DNA of 64,000 bases, taken from contig CALSFV010000155.1 of NCBI GenBank assembly GCA_943737045.1, forward strand, positions 21,355 through 85,354. The letters run 5' to 3'. The notes below the pieces were generated by a model. It was given only the letters and a program-made list of their open reading frames with translations, was not told the DNA's origin and searched no databases. How positions within the stretch are numbered: position 1 is the first letter of the stretch; each line of letters opens with the position of its first letter. A program made the translations under genes and the position numbers. Positions 48,590 to 59,639 of the stretch are shown one piece after another. This stretch comes from Parapristionchus giblindavisi. Taxonomy: Eukaryota; Nematoda; Chromadorea; Rhabditida; Diplogasteridae.

Positions 48590-50877
48590 CGCACGAGAAC
48601 GCTGGCACAATAAACATTTGCTTACAATTAAAGTAAACCTCGAGTGACAATTTATAAGTACTTTAAGTTTTGCAAAACCAGAGTATGCATGACTACGTTT
48701 CGATCGACATCTATTGACTACTAGATCCCTGTCCGACACTTCACGGTACAACCCCAGCTCATTTGAAACTCTCCGCTATGACAATGCGCTCTCGTGTTCT
48801 TTACCTACGAGAGAGCGCTGCCAGAGCAGAGAGTAGAACAAAACTGACCCGAACTACATCTCAAGTACTCGGAACTGACCCGACATTGGGGTGAGTCTTA
48901 GTAATCTCGATCCCCCGCATATTCCTTGATGGGTTTCAAGTCTCAAAACTGACCGCATAGACAAAAAGTGCTCAAACACATTATGAGCAAGCGAAAATGT
49001 ATTGTGGGGCATAATAATGATAGAAAGAAACCAGTGATGATGATCATACATTTTCGGCGCCCTAACCGGATTTATTTTATACCAGCCGTGAGCTCCGCTA
49101 ACGCGGAGCTTGTTCTGCAAGTTTCTCGAACTTTCTGGAAGCTCGAGAGAGGAGAGAACGGAGAAAAAAGAAAGAGACGGAGAGAGATAGCGCGCGCGAC
49201 ATGTTTTAACATGAAGTTTGTTTACGTCGACAGAGAGAGAAGGGGGCGTGGCCAGTAACAAACACGATCACTATTCTGTTTTATATATAGTGTATGATAG
49301 TGGGTCGATCAAGAAAAATCGTTATTTTTCGCTTAAATTTTAATCTTTCGCATAAAAATGAGCTTTATATAGTGGGTCGATCTTGAAAATGGGCCATATA
49401 CAGTGGGTCGATCCTCACACTGTGAGGGTATGAAAATGTATGATGATGATAAGAAAGAAGTATTATTACTAACGAGAGAATGTAGAACTACAGTAGTTAC
49501 CTCCCCCCAACCAATCGATATTTCAATCAGTCAAAGCTACCGTATCCACTTTTACAACACAATACAGATTCAGTGATTTCATTGCTTGTCTAATCTCGAG
49601 CGTCCTATACTTGTACATATTATTAATGTAATTGTAACTGCAAAACCAATAATGGTATGACACAAGCATCATACTTCAATCTCTTGACAATGACAGTGAC
49701 AATGACAAACATACCTCAACATCTTCCTCCATCCGTTGTGCAGCCTGACTGATTCGTGATCCATTCACAACATCTACAGTAGGAGTTGCTGTCGTATACT
49801 CAATCTCTCGTAGGGCAATACGATCACCGGCGAAGAACTCTTGTAACTGATCCATGTGGGACCGAGTGAGGGCTCTGTTAAGGAACACAAAATAATTTAT
49901 TTTTAGATTAAAGGGACTCCCGGAGCTAATTTTACTCTCCTCATTATTAATACTCTCTCGCAGACAAAGAAAGCAAGAGAATGTGTGAAATAAGTTCGGG
50001 CTGTTCCCAAATTCACAGAAATATAGAGCTGTCAGCAACTGACAATGAGATTTACTACATAATAAATTATAGATTTTGTTTAAAATTAACATTTCAAGCC
50101 AAGTTTTTGGTTACCTCAAGACGCCCATGAGATACTTCATGATGGGATGACGATGAAGGATGAGGAATCTACAAAGATCAAAGATCAAAAAAGAGATCAG
50201 AGACCAAAGATCAACTCTACCGTACCTTCTCAGTTCGAGAACATGGGGCATATTCGAGTTGATGATGGCGGTTCGGAATACGGTTGTGATCATATTCTTC
50301 GCTGCATCCTGAATAAATCAAATAAGATCAACTATCCATCACGAACAGTAATTACTGGAGTCAACATGTATATTCTACAGTAAGATATCGTATCAGTCGT
50401 CACTACCGGAATCTCTACGAGATTACGATACCGTAATCTGTACCAGGATACGGTACCGTAATCTGAACGAGATTACGATACCGTAATCTGTACCAGGATA
50501 CGGTAGCCGTACTCACCTGAACGGCTTGAGGAGCGGGCGCAGCTGCTTCATCGTCATCTCCGTCATCCTTCTTGCCGCACTCCAGACGCAGTTGCATGTT
50601 CTCACATGACATCACCTAACGAAGAATATCGATTGATTGTGGTTCCATCGACACATACAGTAACCAATCGCATAAGTAAAGTACCCATATTCCATATACC
50701 GTGACCCATAAGCACAGTACCCATAGGGGCCATCTACCGTACCTTGAATGCATCAGTGAGCAGTGCGACCGTCTTCTCATCACCAATCGATAATTCTCCA
50801 GTGTAGACAGAAGAGAATATCTCCTCGCTGATCTTGGCCATAGTGATGAACTTCTGCTTGTCGTCGAATGTCGAGAT
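48400..50877 (-). CDS. Unrecognised gene fragment with chimeric exon, phase-linked to top-2 tail
   Basis: Minus-strand exons 50877-50743, 50615-50517, 50308-50226, 50168-50115, 49874-49715 and 48543-48400 have compatible phases (about 224 codons). They read ISTFDDKQKFITMAKISEEI, MSCENMQLRLECGKKDDGDD, MITTVFRTAIINSNMPHVLE, FLILHRHPIMKYLMGVLR, SHMDQLQEFFAGDRIALREI and then SYSEMSW-like text (RAYSEMSWNDVANQ) with an acidic end. The helical, HEAT-like texture suggests a large scaffold protein, but I do not recognise the family. The exon 49874-49715 is a fusion: its second half comes from the duplicated top-2-tail exon. The last exon ends in phase 0 and could splice to the top-2 exon at 47955. A further upstream exon may lie at 51030-51083, where the sequence runs into an inverted repeat. 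Confidence 0.55.
48834..49797. repeat. Segmental duplication, copy B (with MITE insertion)
   Basis: Same orientation as 43815-44371. The lower boundary falls inside a CTCTCCGC-family hairpin repeat (48758-48833) and the upper inside a coding exon (49797). A 398-bp MITE has inserted since duplication. Confidence 0.9.
49045..49442. mobile_element. MITE (CATACATTTTCGG family), copy 6, with empty-site evidence
   Basis: 398 bp. The flank ATGATGAT occurs on both sides (49037-49044, 49443-49450) but once in the empty paralogous site at 44017-44024. It carries an internal palindromic GAGCTCCGCTAACGCGGAGCT and a GAGA-rich stretch. Confidence 0.85.
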
Positions 50878-51082
50878 CTGTAATATAATAATAATAATAA
50901 CAATAATAATAATAATAAATATTTCGAAACAAGAATAAATTTAAACTCGTATTAATGTTTGTATCAATGGAATAGACCACATTCCTAGAATTGAAATGAG
51001 TTAGCTTATAAATAATAATAATAATGTTGAAACACGAAACCACCGTGACAATTTGGAGGGTAAACAAGTTGTCTTTCTCTTA

Positions 51083-51292
51083 TGACATCATCCTTTTTGG
51101 TGCCTTCACGGGAGTGTTTTGATGGGTTTATAATGGGTCGATTTTCGAAATATGACGAGTCTAATTAGCAAAATCCTATTTTTTCCGCATAAAATGACCG
51201 TATGTAGTTGGTCGATCCTCGGATAATGGGGGCGTGAAAATATTTTAAAAATCAATCAATACCATGAAATCATATAGTTTCATTCGTGAATT
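51083..51292. repeat. 210-bp inverted repeat, left arm
   Basis: Complementary to 51982-52191. It contains TCGATTTTCGAAATATGACG and a CATGAAATCATATAGTTTCA stretch that includes an exon-like splice donor. The MITE at 51375-51566 lies in the 689-bp spacer. Confidence 0.9.
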
Positions 51293-51374
51293 AAGAGAAC
51301 AATCATGATGACCTCTATGTGGACTCGCCTGAAGAGATCGGTAGGCACTCTGGTTTTATTTTCCCAGTGGTATC

Positions 51375-51566
51375 CATACATTTTCGGTACCCTCGCCGTC
51401 TATTCTTATATAGTGGGTCAATTCTCGAAATAGGGTGGGTTCATTCACAAAATTCGTTATTTTCGCATAAAAATCGTCATTTTTAGCTTCATTTTTCATC
51501 AAGTGGCCTAAAATGGGCCTTATATAGTGGGTTAATCCTCGCACTGCGAGGGTATGGCAATGTATG
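51375..51566. mobile_element. MITE (CATACATTTTCGG family), copy 7
   Basis: 192 bp, family ends intact, in the spacer of the 51083/52191 inverted repeat. Confidence 0.75.
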
Positions 51567-51914
51567 ATGCTCTTACGTGCCCTGCTGGAAGTGTTTTGTG
51601 TCTCAAATACGTTTTTGATAAGCTATTCGGCCATTTTCTCGAGTGGGAAATGGAGAATTACGATATTACACCGCGAATTACGATATTACATATTGCCGTG
51701 CCATATTTTTAAAATTGATTTTCATTAATTCAAAAAAATTTTTTTCCTCATGTGCATAGGTCGAAAAGTATGTCCCAATGCTCTACTTTAACGATGTGCC
51801 GAGAAAGTACAAGTCGAGTACGTTACTCAAATTTTTGTTCAAATTACTTTTTTTTAAAGAATGCATTCAATACATTCCTGATCATTGCTGATTTTTATTT
51901 TATTTATTTATTTA

Positions 51915-52010
51915 GATGATTCGATTGGTGACGCCATGGACGCAAAGATCAAGTTCTCCTTGAGTGGAAAGCAGAATGAAGATTCACGAATGAAACTATA
52001 TGATTTCATG
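51915..52010 (+). other. Exon-like remnant at the array boundary
   Basis: After a TTTAG acceptor, the plus strand reads DSIGDAMDAKIKFSLSGKQN followed by SRMKLYDFM and a gtattg donor. It is not recognised. The second half lies in the inverted repeat, so the same coding text also occurs on the minus strand in the left arm. Confidence 0.35.
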
Positions 52011-52191
52011 GTATTGATTGATTTTTAAAATATTTTCACGCCCCCATTATCCGAGGATCGACCAACTACATACGGTCATTTTATGCGAAAAAAATAGGAT
52101 TTTGCTAATTAGACTCGTCATATTTCGAAAATCGACCCATTATAAACCCATCAAAACACTCCCGTGAAGGCACCAAAAAGGATGATGTCAT
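51982..52191. repeat. 210-bp inverted repeat, right arm
   Basis: Mirror of 51083-51292. The satellite array begins at the very next base, inside the text GATGATGTCATCCCCCATCA. Confidence 0.9.
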
Positions 52192-52192
52192 C

Positions 52193-55100
52193 CCCCATCA
52201 TCCCCCACCTTCCCCCCTCCTCCCCCCTACCTTCCCCCGCATTCCCGAAGTTGGGGGAATCTGGGGGAAGTTGGGGGAAGGTGGGAAGGCGGGGGAATGG
52301 AGGGGAAGGTGGGGGAAGGTGGGAGTAGGCAAGGTAGGGTCACCTTGCCATCCATTCCCCCATCTTCCCCTCCATTTCCCATCATCCCCCACCTTCCCCT
52401 ACCTTCCCCCGCATTCCCGAAGTTGGGGGAATGTGGGGGAAGCTGGGGGAAGGTGGGGGAAGGCGGGGGAATGGAGGGGAAGGTGGGGGAAGGTGGGAGA
52501 AGGCAAGGTAGGGCTACCTTCCGATCCATTCCCCCATCTTCCCCTCCATTCCCCCATCATCCCCCACCTTCCCCCTCCTCCCCACTACCTTCCCCCGCAT
52601 TCCCGAAGTTGGGGGAATGTGGGGGAAGCTGGGGGAAGGTGGGGGAAGGCGGGGGAATGGAGGGGAAGGTGGGGGAAGGTGGGAGAAGGCAAGGTAGGGC
52701 CACCTTCCGATCCATTCCCCCATCTTCCCCTCCATTCCCCCATCATCCCCCACCTTCCCCCCTCCTCCCCCTACCTTCCCCCGCATTCCCGAAGTTGGGG
52801 GAATGTGGGGGAAGTTGGGGGAAGGTGGGGGAAGGCGGAGGAATGGAGGGGAAGGTGGGGGAAGGTGGGAGAAGGCAAGGTAGGGCCACCTTCCGATCCA
52901 TTCCCCCATCTTCCCCTCCATTCCCCCATCATCCCCCACCTTCCCCCTCCTCCCCCTACCTTCCCCCGCATTCCCGAAGTTGGGGGAATGTGGGGGAAGC
53001 TGGGGGAAGGTGGGGGAAGGCGGGGGAATGGAGGGGAAGGTGGGGGAAGGTGGGAGAAGGCAAGGTAGGGCCACCTTCCGATCCATTCCCCCATCTTCCC
53101 CTCCATTCCCCCATCATCCCCCACCTTCCCCCTCCTCCCCCCTACCTTCCCCCGCATTCCCGAAGTTGGGGGAATGTGGGGGAAGCTGGGGGAAGGTGGG
53201 GGAAGGCGGGGGAATGGAGGGGAAGGTGGGGGAAGGTGGGAGAAGGCAAGGTAGGGCCACCTTCCGATCCATTCCCCCATCTTCCCCTCCATTCCCCCAT
53301 CATCCCCCACCTTCCCCCCTCCTCCCCCTACCTTCCCCCGCATTCCCGAAGTTGGGGGAATGTGGGGGAAGTTGGGGGAAGGTGGGGGAAGGCGGGGGAA
53401 TGGAGGGGAAGGTGGGGGAAGGTGGGAGAAGGCAAGGTAGGGCCACCTTCCGATCCATTCCCCCATCTTCCCCTCCATTCCCCCATCATCCCCCACCTTC
53501 CCCCTCCTCCCCCTACCTTCCCCCGCATTCCCGAAGTTGGGGGAATGTGGGGGAAGCTGGGGGAAGGTGGGGGAAGGCGGGGGAATGGAGGGGAAGGTGG
53601 GGGAAGGTGGGAGAAGGCAAGGTAGGGCCACCTTCCGATCCATTCCCCCATCTTCCCCTCCATTCCCCCATCATCCCCCACCTTCCCCCTCCTCCCCCCT
53701 ACCTTCCCCCCGCATTCCCGAAGTTGGGGGAATGTGGGGGAAGCTGGGGGAAGGTGGGGGAAGGCGGGGGAATGGAGGCGAAGGTGGGGGAAGGTGGGAG
53801 AAGGCAAGGTAGGGCCACCTTCCGATCCATTCCCCCATCTTCCCCTCCATTCCCCCATCATCCCCCACCTTCCCCCTCCTCCCCCTACCTTCCCCCGCAT
53901 TCCCGAAGTTGGGGGAATGTGGGGAAAGTTGGGGGAAGGTGGGGGAAGGCGGGGGAATGGAGGGGAAGGTGGGGGAAGGTGGGAGAAGGCAAGGTAGGGC
54001 CACCTTCCGATCCATTCCCCCATCTTCCCCTCCATTCCCCCATCATCCCCCACCTTCCCCTCCTCCCCCTACCTTCCCCCGCATTCCCGAAGTTGGGGGA
54101 ATGTGGGGGAAGTTGGGGGAAGGTGGGGGAAGGCGGGGGAATGGAGGGGAAGGTGGGGGAAGGTGGGAGAAGGCAAGGTAGGGCCACCTTCCCATCCATT
54201 CCCCCATCTTCCCTCCATTCCCCCATCATCCCCCACCTTCCCCTACCTTCCCCCGCATTCCCGAAGTTGGGGGAATGTGGGGGAAGCTGGGGGAAGGTGG
54301 GGGAAGGCGGGGGAATGGAGGGGAAGGTGGGGGAAGGTGGGAGAAGGTAAGGTAGAGCCACCTTCCCATCTATTCCCCCATCTTCCCCTCCATTCCCCCA
54401 TCATCCCCCACCTTCCCCTACCTTCCCCCGCATTCCCGAAGTTGGGGGAATGTGGGGGAAGCTGGGGGAAGGTGGGGGAAGGCGGGGGAATGGAGGGGAA
54501 GGTGGGGGAAGGTGGGAGAAGGTAAGGTAGAGCCACCTTCCCATCCATTCCCCCATCTTCCCCTCCATTCCCCCATCATCCCCCACCTTCCCCTACCTTC
54601 CCCCGCATTCCCGAAGTTGGGGGAATGTGGGGGAAGTTGGGGGAAGGTGGGGGAAGGCGGGGGAATGGAGGGGAAGGTGGGGGAAGGTGGGAGAAGGCAA
54701 GGTAGGGCCACCTTCCCATCCATTCCCTCCATTCCCCCGCCTTCCCCCACCTTCCCCCAGCTTCCCCCACATTCCCCCAACTTCGGGAATGCGGGGGAAG
54801 GTAGGGGAAGGTGGGGGATGATGGGGGAATGGAGGGGAAGATGGGGGAATGGATGGCAAGGTGACCCTACCTTGCCTACTCCCACCTTCCCCCACCTTCC
54901 ACTCCATTCCCCCGCCTTCCCCCACCTTCCCCCAACTTCCCCCAGATTCCCCCAACTTCGGGAATGCGGGGGAAGGTAGGGGGGAGGAGGGGGGAAGGTG
55001 GGGGATGATGGGGGAATGGAGGGGAAGATGGGGGAATGGATCGGAAGGTGGCCCTACCTTGCCTTCTCCCACCTCCCCCCACCTTCCCCTCCATTCCCCC

Positions 55101-57042
55101 GCCTTCCCCCACCTTCCCCCAACTTCCCCCACATTCCCCCAACTTCGGGAATGCGGGGGAAGGTAGGGGGAGGAGGGGAAGGTGGGGGATGATGGGGGAA
55201 TGGAGGGGAAGATGGGGGAATGGATCGGAAGGTGGCCCTACCTTGCCTTCTCCCACCTTCCCCCACCTTCCCCTCCATTCCCCCGCCTTCCCCCACCTTC
55301 CCCCAACTTTCCCCACATTCCCCCAACTTCGGGAATGCGGGGGAAGGTAGGGGGAGGAGGGGGAAGGTGGGGGATGATGGGGGAATGGAGGGGAAGATGG
55401 GGGAATGGATCGGAAGGTGGCCCTACCTTGCCTTCTCCCACCTTCCCCCACCTTCGCCTCCATTCCCCCGCCTTCCCCCACCTTCCCCCAGCTTCCCCCA
55501 CATTCCCCCAACTTCGGGAATGCGGGGGGAAGGTAGGGGGGAGGAGGGGGAAGGTGGGGGATGATGGGGGAATGGAGGGGAAGATGGGGGAATGGATCGG
55601 AAGGTGGCCCTACCTTGCCTTCTCCCACCTTCCCCCACCTTCCCCTCCATTCCCCCGCCTTCCCCCACCTTCCCCCAGCTTCCCCCACATTCCCCCAACT
55701 TCGGGAATGCGGGGGAAGGTAGGGGGAGGAGGGGGAAGGTGGGGGATGATGGGGGAATGGAGGGGAAGATGGGGGAATGGATCGGAAGGTGGCCCTACCT
55801 TGCCTTCTCCCACCTTCCCCCACCTTCCCCTCCATTCCCCCGCCTTCCCCCACCTTCCCCCAACTTCCCCCACATTCCCCCAACTTCGGGAATGCGGGGG
55901 AAGGTAGGGGGAGGAGGGGGGAAGGTGGGGGATGATGGGGGAATGGAGGGGAAGATGGGGGAATGGATCGGAAGGTGGCCCTACCTTGCCTTCTCCCACC
56001 TTCCCCCACCTTCCCCTCCATTCCCCCGCCTTCCCCCACCTTCCCCCAGCTTCCCCCACATTCCCCCAACTTCGGGAATGCGGGGGAAGGTAGGGGGGAG
56101 GAGGGGGAAGGTGGGGGATGATGGGGGAATGGAGGGGAAGATGGGGGAATGGATCGGAAGGTGGCCCTACCTTGCCTTCTCCCACCTTCCCCCACCTTCC
56201 CCTCCATTCCCCCGCCTTCCCCCACCTTCCCCCAGCTTCCCCCACATTCCCCCAACTTCGGGAATGCGGGGGAAGGTAGGGGGAGGAGGGGGAAGGTGGG
56301 GGATGATGGGGGAATGGAGGGGAAGATGGGGGAATGGATCGGAAGGTGGCCCTACCTTGCCTTCTCCCACCTTCCCCCACCTTCCCCTCCATTCCTCCGC
56401 CTTCCCCCACCTTCCCCCAACTTCCCCCACATTCCCCCAACTTCGGGAATGCGGGGGAAGGTAGGGGGAGGAGGGGGGAAGGTGGGGGATGATGGGGGAA
56501 TGGAGGGGAAGATGGGGGAATGGATCGGAAGGTGGCCCTACCTTGCCTTCTCCCACCTTCCCCCACCTTCCCCTCCATTCCCCCGCCTTCCCCCACCTTC
56601 CCCCAGCTTCCCCCACATTCCCCCAACTTCGGGAATGCGGGGGAAGGTAGTGGGGAGGAGGGGGAAGGTGGGGGATGATGGGGGAATGGAGGGGAAGATG
56701 GGGGAATGGATCGGAAGGTAGCCCTACCTTGCCTTCTCCCATCTTCCCCCACCTTCCCCTCCATTCCCCCGCCTTCCCCCACCTTCCCCCAGCTTCCCCC
56801 ACATTCCCCCAACTTCGGGAATGCGGGGGAAGGTAGGGGAAGGTGGGGGATGATGGGGAATGGAGGGGAAGATGGGGGAATGGATGGCAAGGTGACCCTA
56901 CCTTGCCTACTCCCACCTTCCCCCACCTTCCCCTCCATTCCCCCGCCTTCCCACCTTCCCCCATCTTCCCCCAGATTCCCCCAACTTCGGGAATGCGGGG
57001 GAAGGTAGGGGGGAGGAGGGGGGAAGGTGGGGGATGATGGGG
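52193..57042. repeat. Large palindrome within the satellite (2.16-kb arms)
   Basis: Positions pair to a sum of 109235: 52193-54350 mirrors 54885-57042, and only a 534-bp centre is unmatched. Translations of the arms agree almost completely, with rare single differences, so the arms are far more alike than neighbouring units. Confidence 0.85.
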
Positions 57043-58578
57043 GAATGGAGGGGAAGATGGGGGAATGGATCGGAAGGTGGCCCTACCTTGCCTTCTCCCA
57101 CCTTCCCCCACCTTCCCCTCCATTCCCCCGCCTTCCCACCTTCCCCCAACTTCCCCCAGATTCCCCCAACTTCGGGAATGCGGGGGAAGGTAGGGGGAGG
57201 AGGGGGAAGGTGGGGGAAGATGGGGGAATGGATGGGAAGGTGGCCCTACCTTGCCTTCTCCCACCTTCCCCCACCTTCCCCTCCATTCCCCCGCCTTCCC
57301 CCACCTTCCCCCAACTTCCCCCACATTCCCCCAACTTCGGGAATGCGGGGGAAGGTAGGGGAAGGTGGGGGATGATGGGGGAATGGAGGGGAAGATGGGG
57401 GAATGGATGGGAAGGTGGCTCTACCTTACCTTCTCCCACCTTCCCCCACCTTCCCCTCCATTCCCCCGCCTTCCCCCACCTTCCCCCAGCTTCCCCCACA
57501 TTCCCCCAACTTCGGGAATGCGGGGAAGGCAGGGGAAGGTGGGGGATGATGGGGGAATGGAGGGGAAGATGGGGGAATAGATGGGAAGGTGGCTCTACCT
57601 TACCTTCTCCCACCTTCCCCCACCTTCCCCTCCATTCCCCCGCCTTCCCCCACCTTCCCCCAGCTTCCCCCACATTCCCCCAACTTCGGGAATGCGGGGG
57701 AAGGTAGGGGAAGGTGGGGGATGATGGGGGAATGGAGGGGAAGATGGGGGAATGGATGGGAAGGTGACCCTACCTTGCCTACTCCCACCTTCCCCACCTT
57801 CCCCTCCATTCCCCCGCCTTCCCACCTTCCCCCATCTTCCCCCAGATTCCCCCAACTTCGGGAATGCGGGGGAAGGTAGGGGGGAGGAGGGGGGAAGGTG
57901 GGGGATGATGGGGGAATGGAGGGGAAGATGGGGGAATGGATCGGAAGGTGGCCCTACCTTGCCTTCTCCCACCTTCCCCCACCTTCCCCTCCATTCCCCC
58001 GCCTTCCCACCTTCCCCCAACTTCCCCCAGATTCCCCCAACTTCGGGAATGCGGGGGAAGGTAGGGGGAGGAGGGGGAAGGTGGGGGAAGATGGGGGAAT
58101 GGATGGGAAGGTGGCCCTACCTTGCCTTCTCCCACCTTCCCCCACCTTCCCCTCCATTCCCCCGCCTTCCCCCACCTTCCCCCAACTTCCCCCACATTCC
58201 CCCAACTTCGGGAATGCGGGGGAAGGTAGGGGAAGGTGGGGGATGATGGGGGAATGGAGGGGAAGATGGGGGAATGGATGGGAAGGTGGCTCTACCTTAC
58301 CTTCTCCCACCTTCCCCCACCTTCCCCTCCATTCCCCCGCCTTCCCCCACCTTCCCCCAGCTTCCCCCACATTCCCCCAACTTCGGGAATGCGGGGAAGG
58401 CAGGGGAAGGTGGGGGATGATGGGGGAATGGAGGGGAAGATGGGGGAATAGATGGGAAGGTGGCTCTACCTTACCTTCTCCCACCTTCCCCCACCTTCCC
58501 CTCCATTCCCCCGCCTTCCCCCACCTTCCCCCAGCTTCCCCCACATTCCCCCAACTTCGGGAATGCGGGGGAAGGTAG
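57027..58578. repeat. 871-bp block duplicated in tandem in the satellite
   Basis: The region from about 57027 repeats exactly 871 bp later (57898 onward), including variant-specific features such as GGGGAAGGCAGGGG. This means a multi-unit block, not single monomers, was duplicated. Confidence 0.8.
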
Positions 58579-59639
58579 GGGAAGGTGGGGGATGATGGGG
58601 GAATGGAGGGGAAGATGGGGGAATGGATGGGAAGGTGACCCTACCTTGCCTACTCCCACCTTCCCCACCTTCCCCTCCATTCCCCCGCCTTCCCCCACCT
58701 TCCCCAACTTCCCCCTTATTCCCCCAACTTCGGGAATGCGGGGGAAGGTAGGGAGAGGAGGGGGAAGGTGGGTGATGATGGGGGAATGGAGGGGAAGATG
58801 GGGGAATGGATCGGAAGGTGGCCCTACCTTGCCTTCTCCCACCTTCCCCCACCTTCCCCTCCATTCCCCCGCCTTCCCCCACCTTCCCCCAACTTCCCCC
58901 ACATTCCCCCAACTTCGGGAATGCAGGGGAAGGTAGGGGAAGGTGGGGGATGATGGGGGAATGGAGGGGAAGATGGGGGAATGGATGGGAAGGTGACCCT
59001 ACCTTGCCTACTCCCACCTTCCCCACCTTCCCCTCCATTCCCCCGCCTTCCCCCACCTTCCCCAACTTCCCCCTTATTCCCCCAACTTCGGGAATGCGGG
59101 GGAAGGTAGGGAGAGGAGGGGGAAGGTGGGTGATGATGGGGGAATGGAGGGGAAGATGGGGGAATGGATCGGAAGGTGGCCCTACCTTGCCTTCTCCCAC
59201 CTTCCCCCACCTTCCCCTCCATTCCCCCGCCTTCCCCCACCTTCCCCCAACTTCCCCCACATTCCCCCAACTTCGGGAATGCAGGGGAAGGTAGGGGAAG
59301 GTGGGGGATGATGGGGGAATGGAGGGGAAGATGGGGGAATGGATGGGAAGGTGACCCTACCTTGCCTACTCCCACCTTCCCCCACCTTCCCCTCCATTTC
59401 CCCGCCTTCCCCCACCTTCCCCCAGCTTCCCCCACATTCCCCCAACTTCGGTAATGCGGGGCAAGGTAGGGGGAGGAGGGGGAAGGTGGGGGATGATGGG
59501 GGAATGGAGGGGAAGATGGGGGAATGGATCGGAAGGTGGCCCTACCTTGCCTTCTCCCACCTTCCCCCACCTTCCCCTCCATTCCCCCGCCTTCCCCCAC
59601 CTTCCCCCAACTTCGGGAATGCGGGGGAAGGTAGGGGGA

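Noticed and set aside
48334..48751. ORFs with poly-Ile, poly-Leu or poly-Tyr runs
   Set aside because: They result from (TAA)n/(ATT)n tracts flanking a genuine small exon (48543-48400).
49676..50092. The 138-codon continuous ORF as an independent gene
   Set aside because: Most of it is intron read-through around the chimeric exon 49874-49715.
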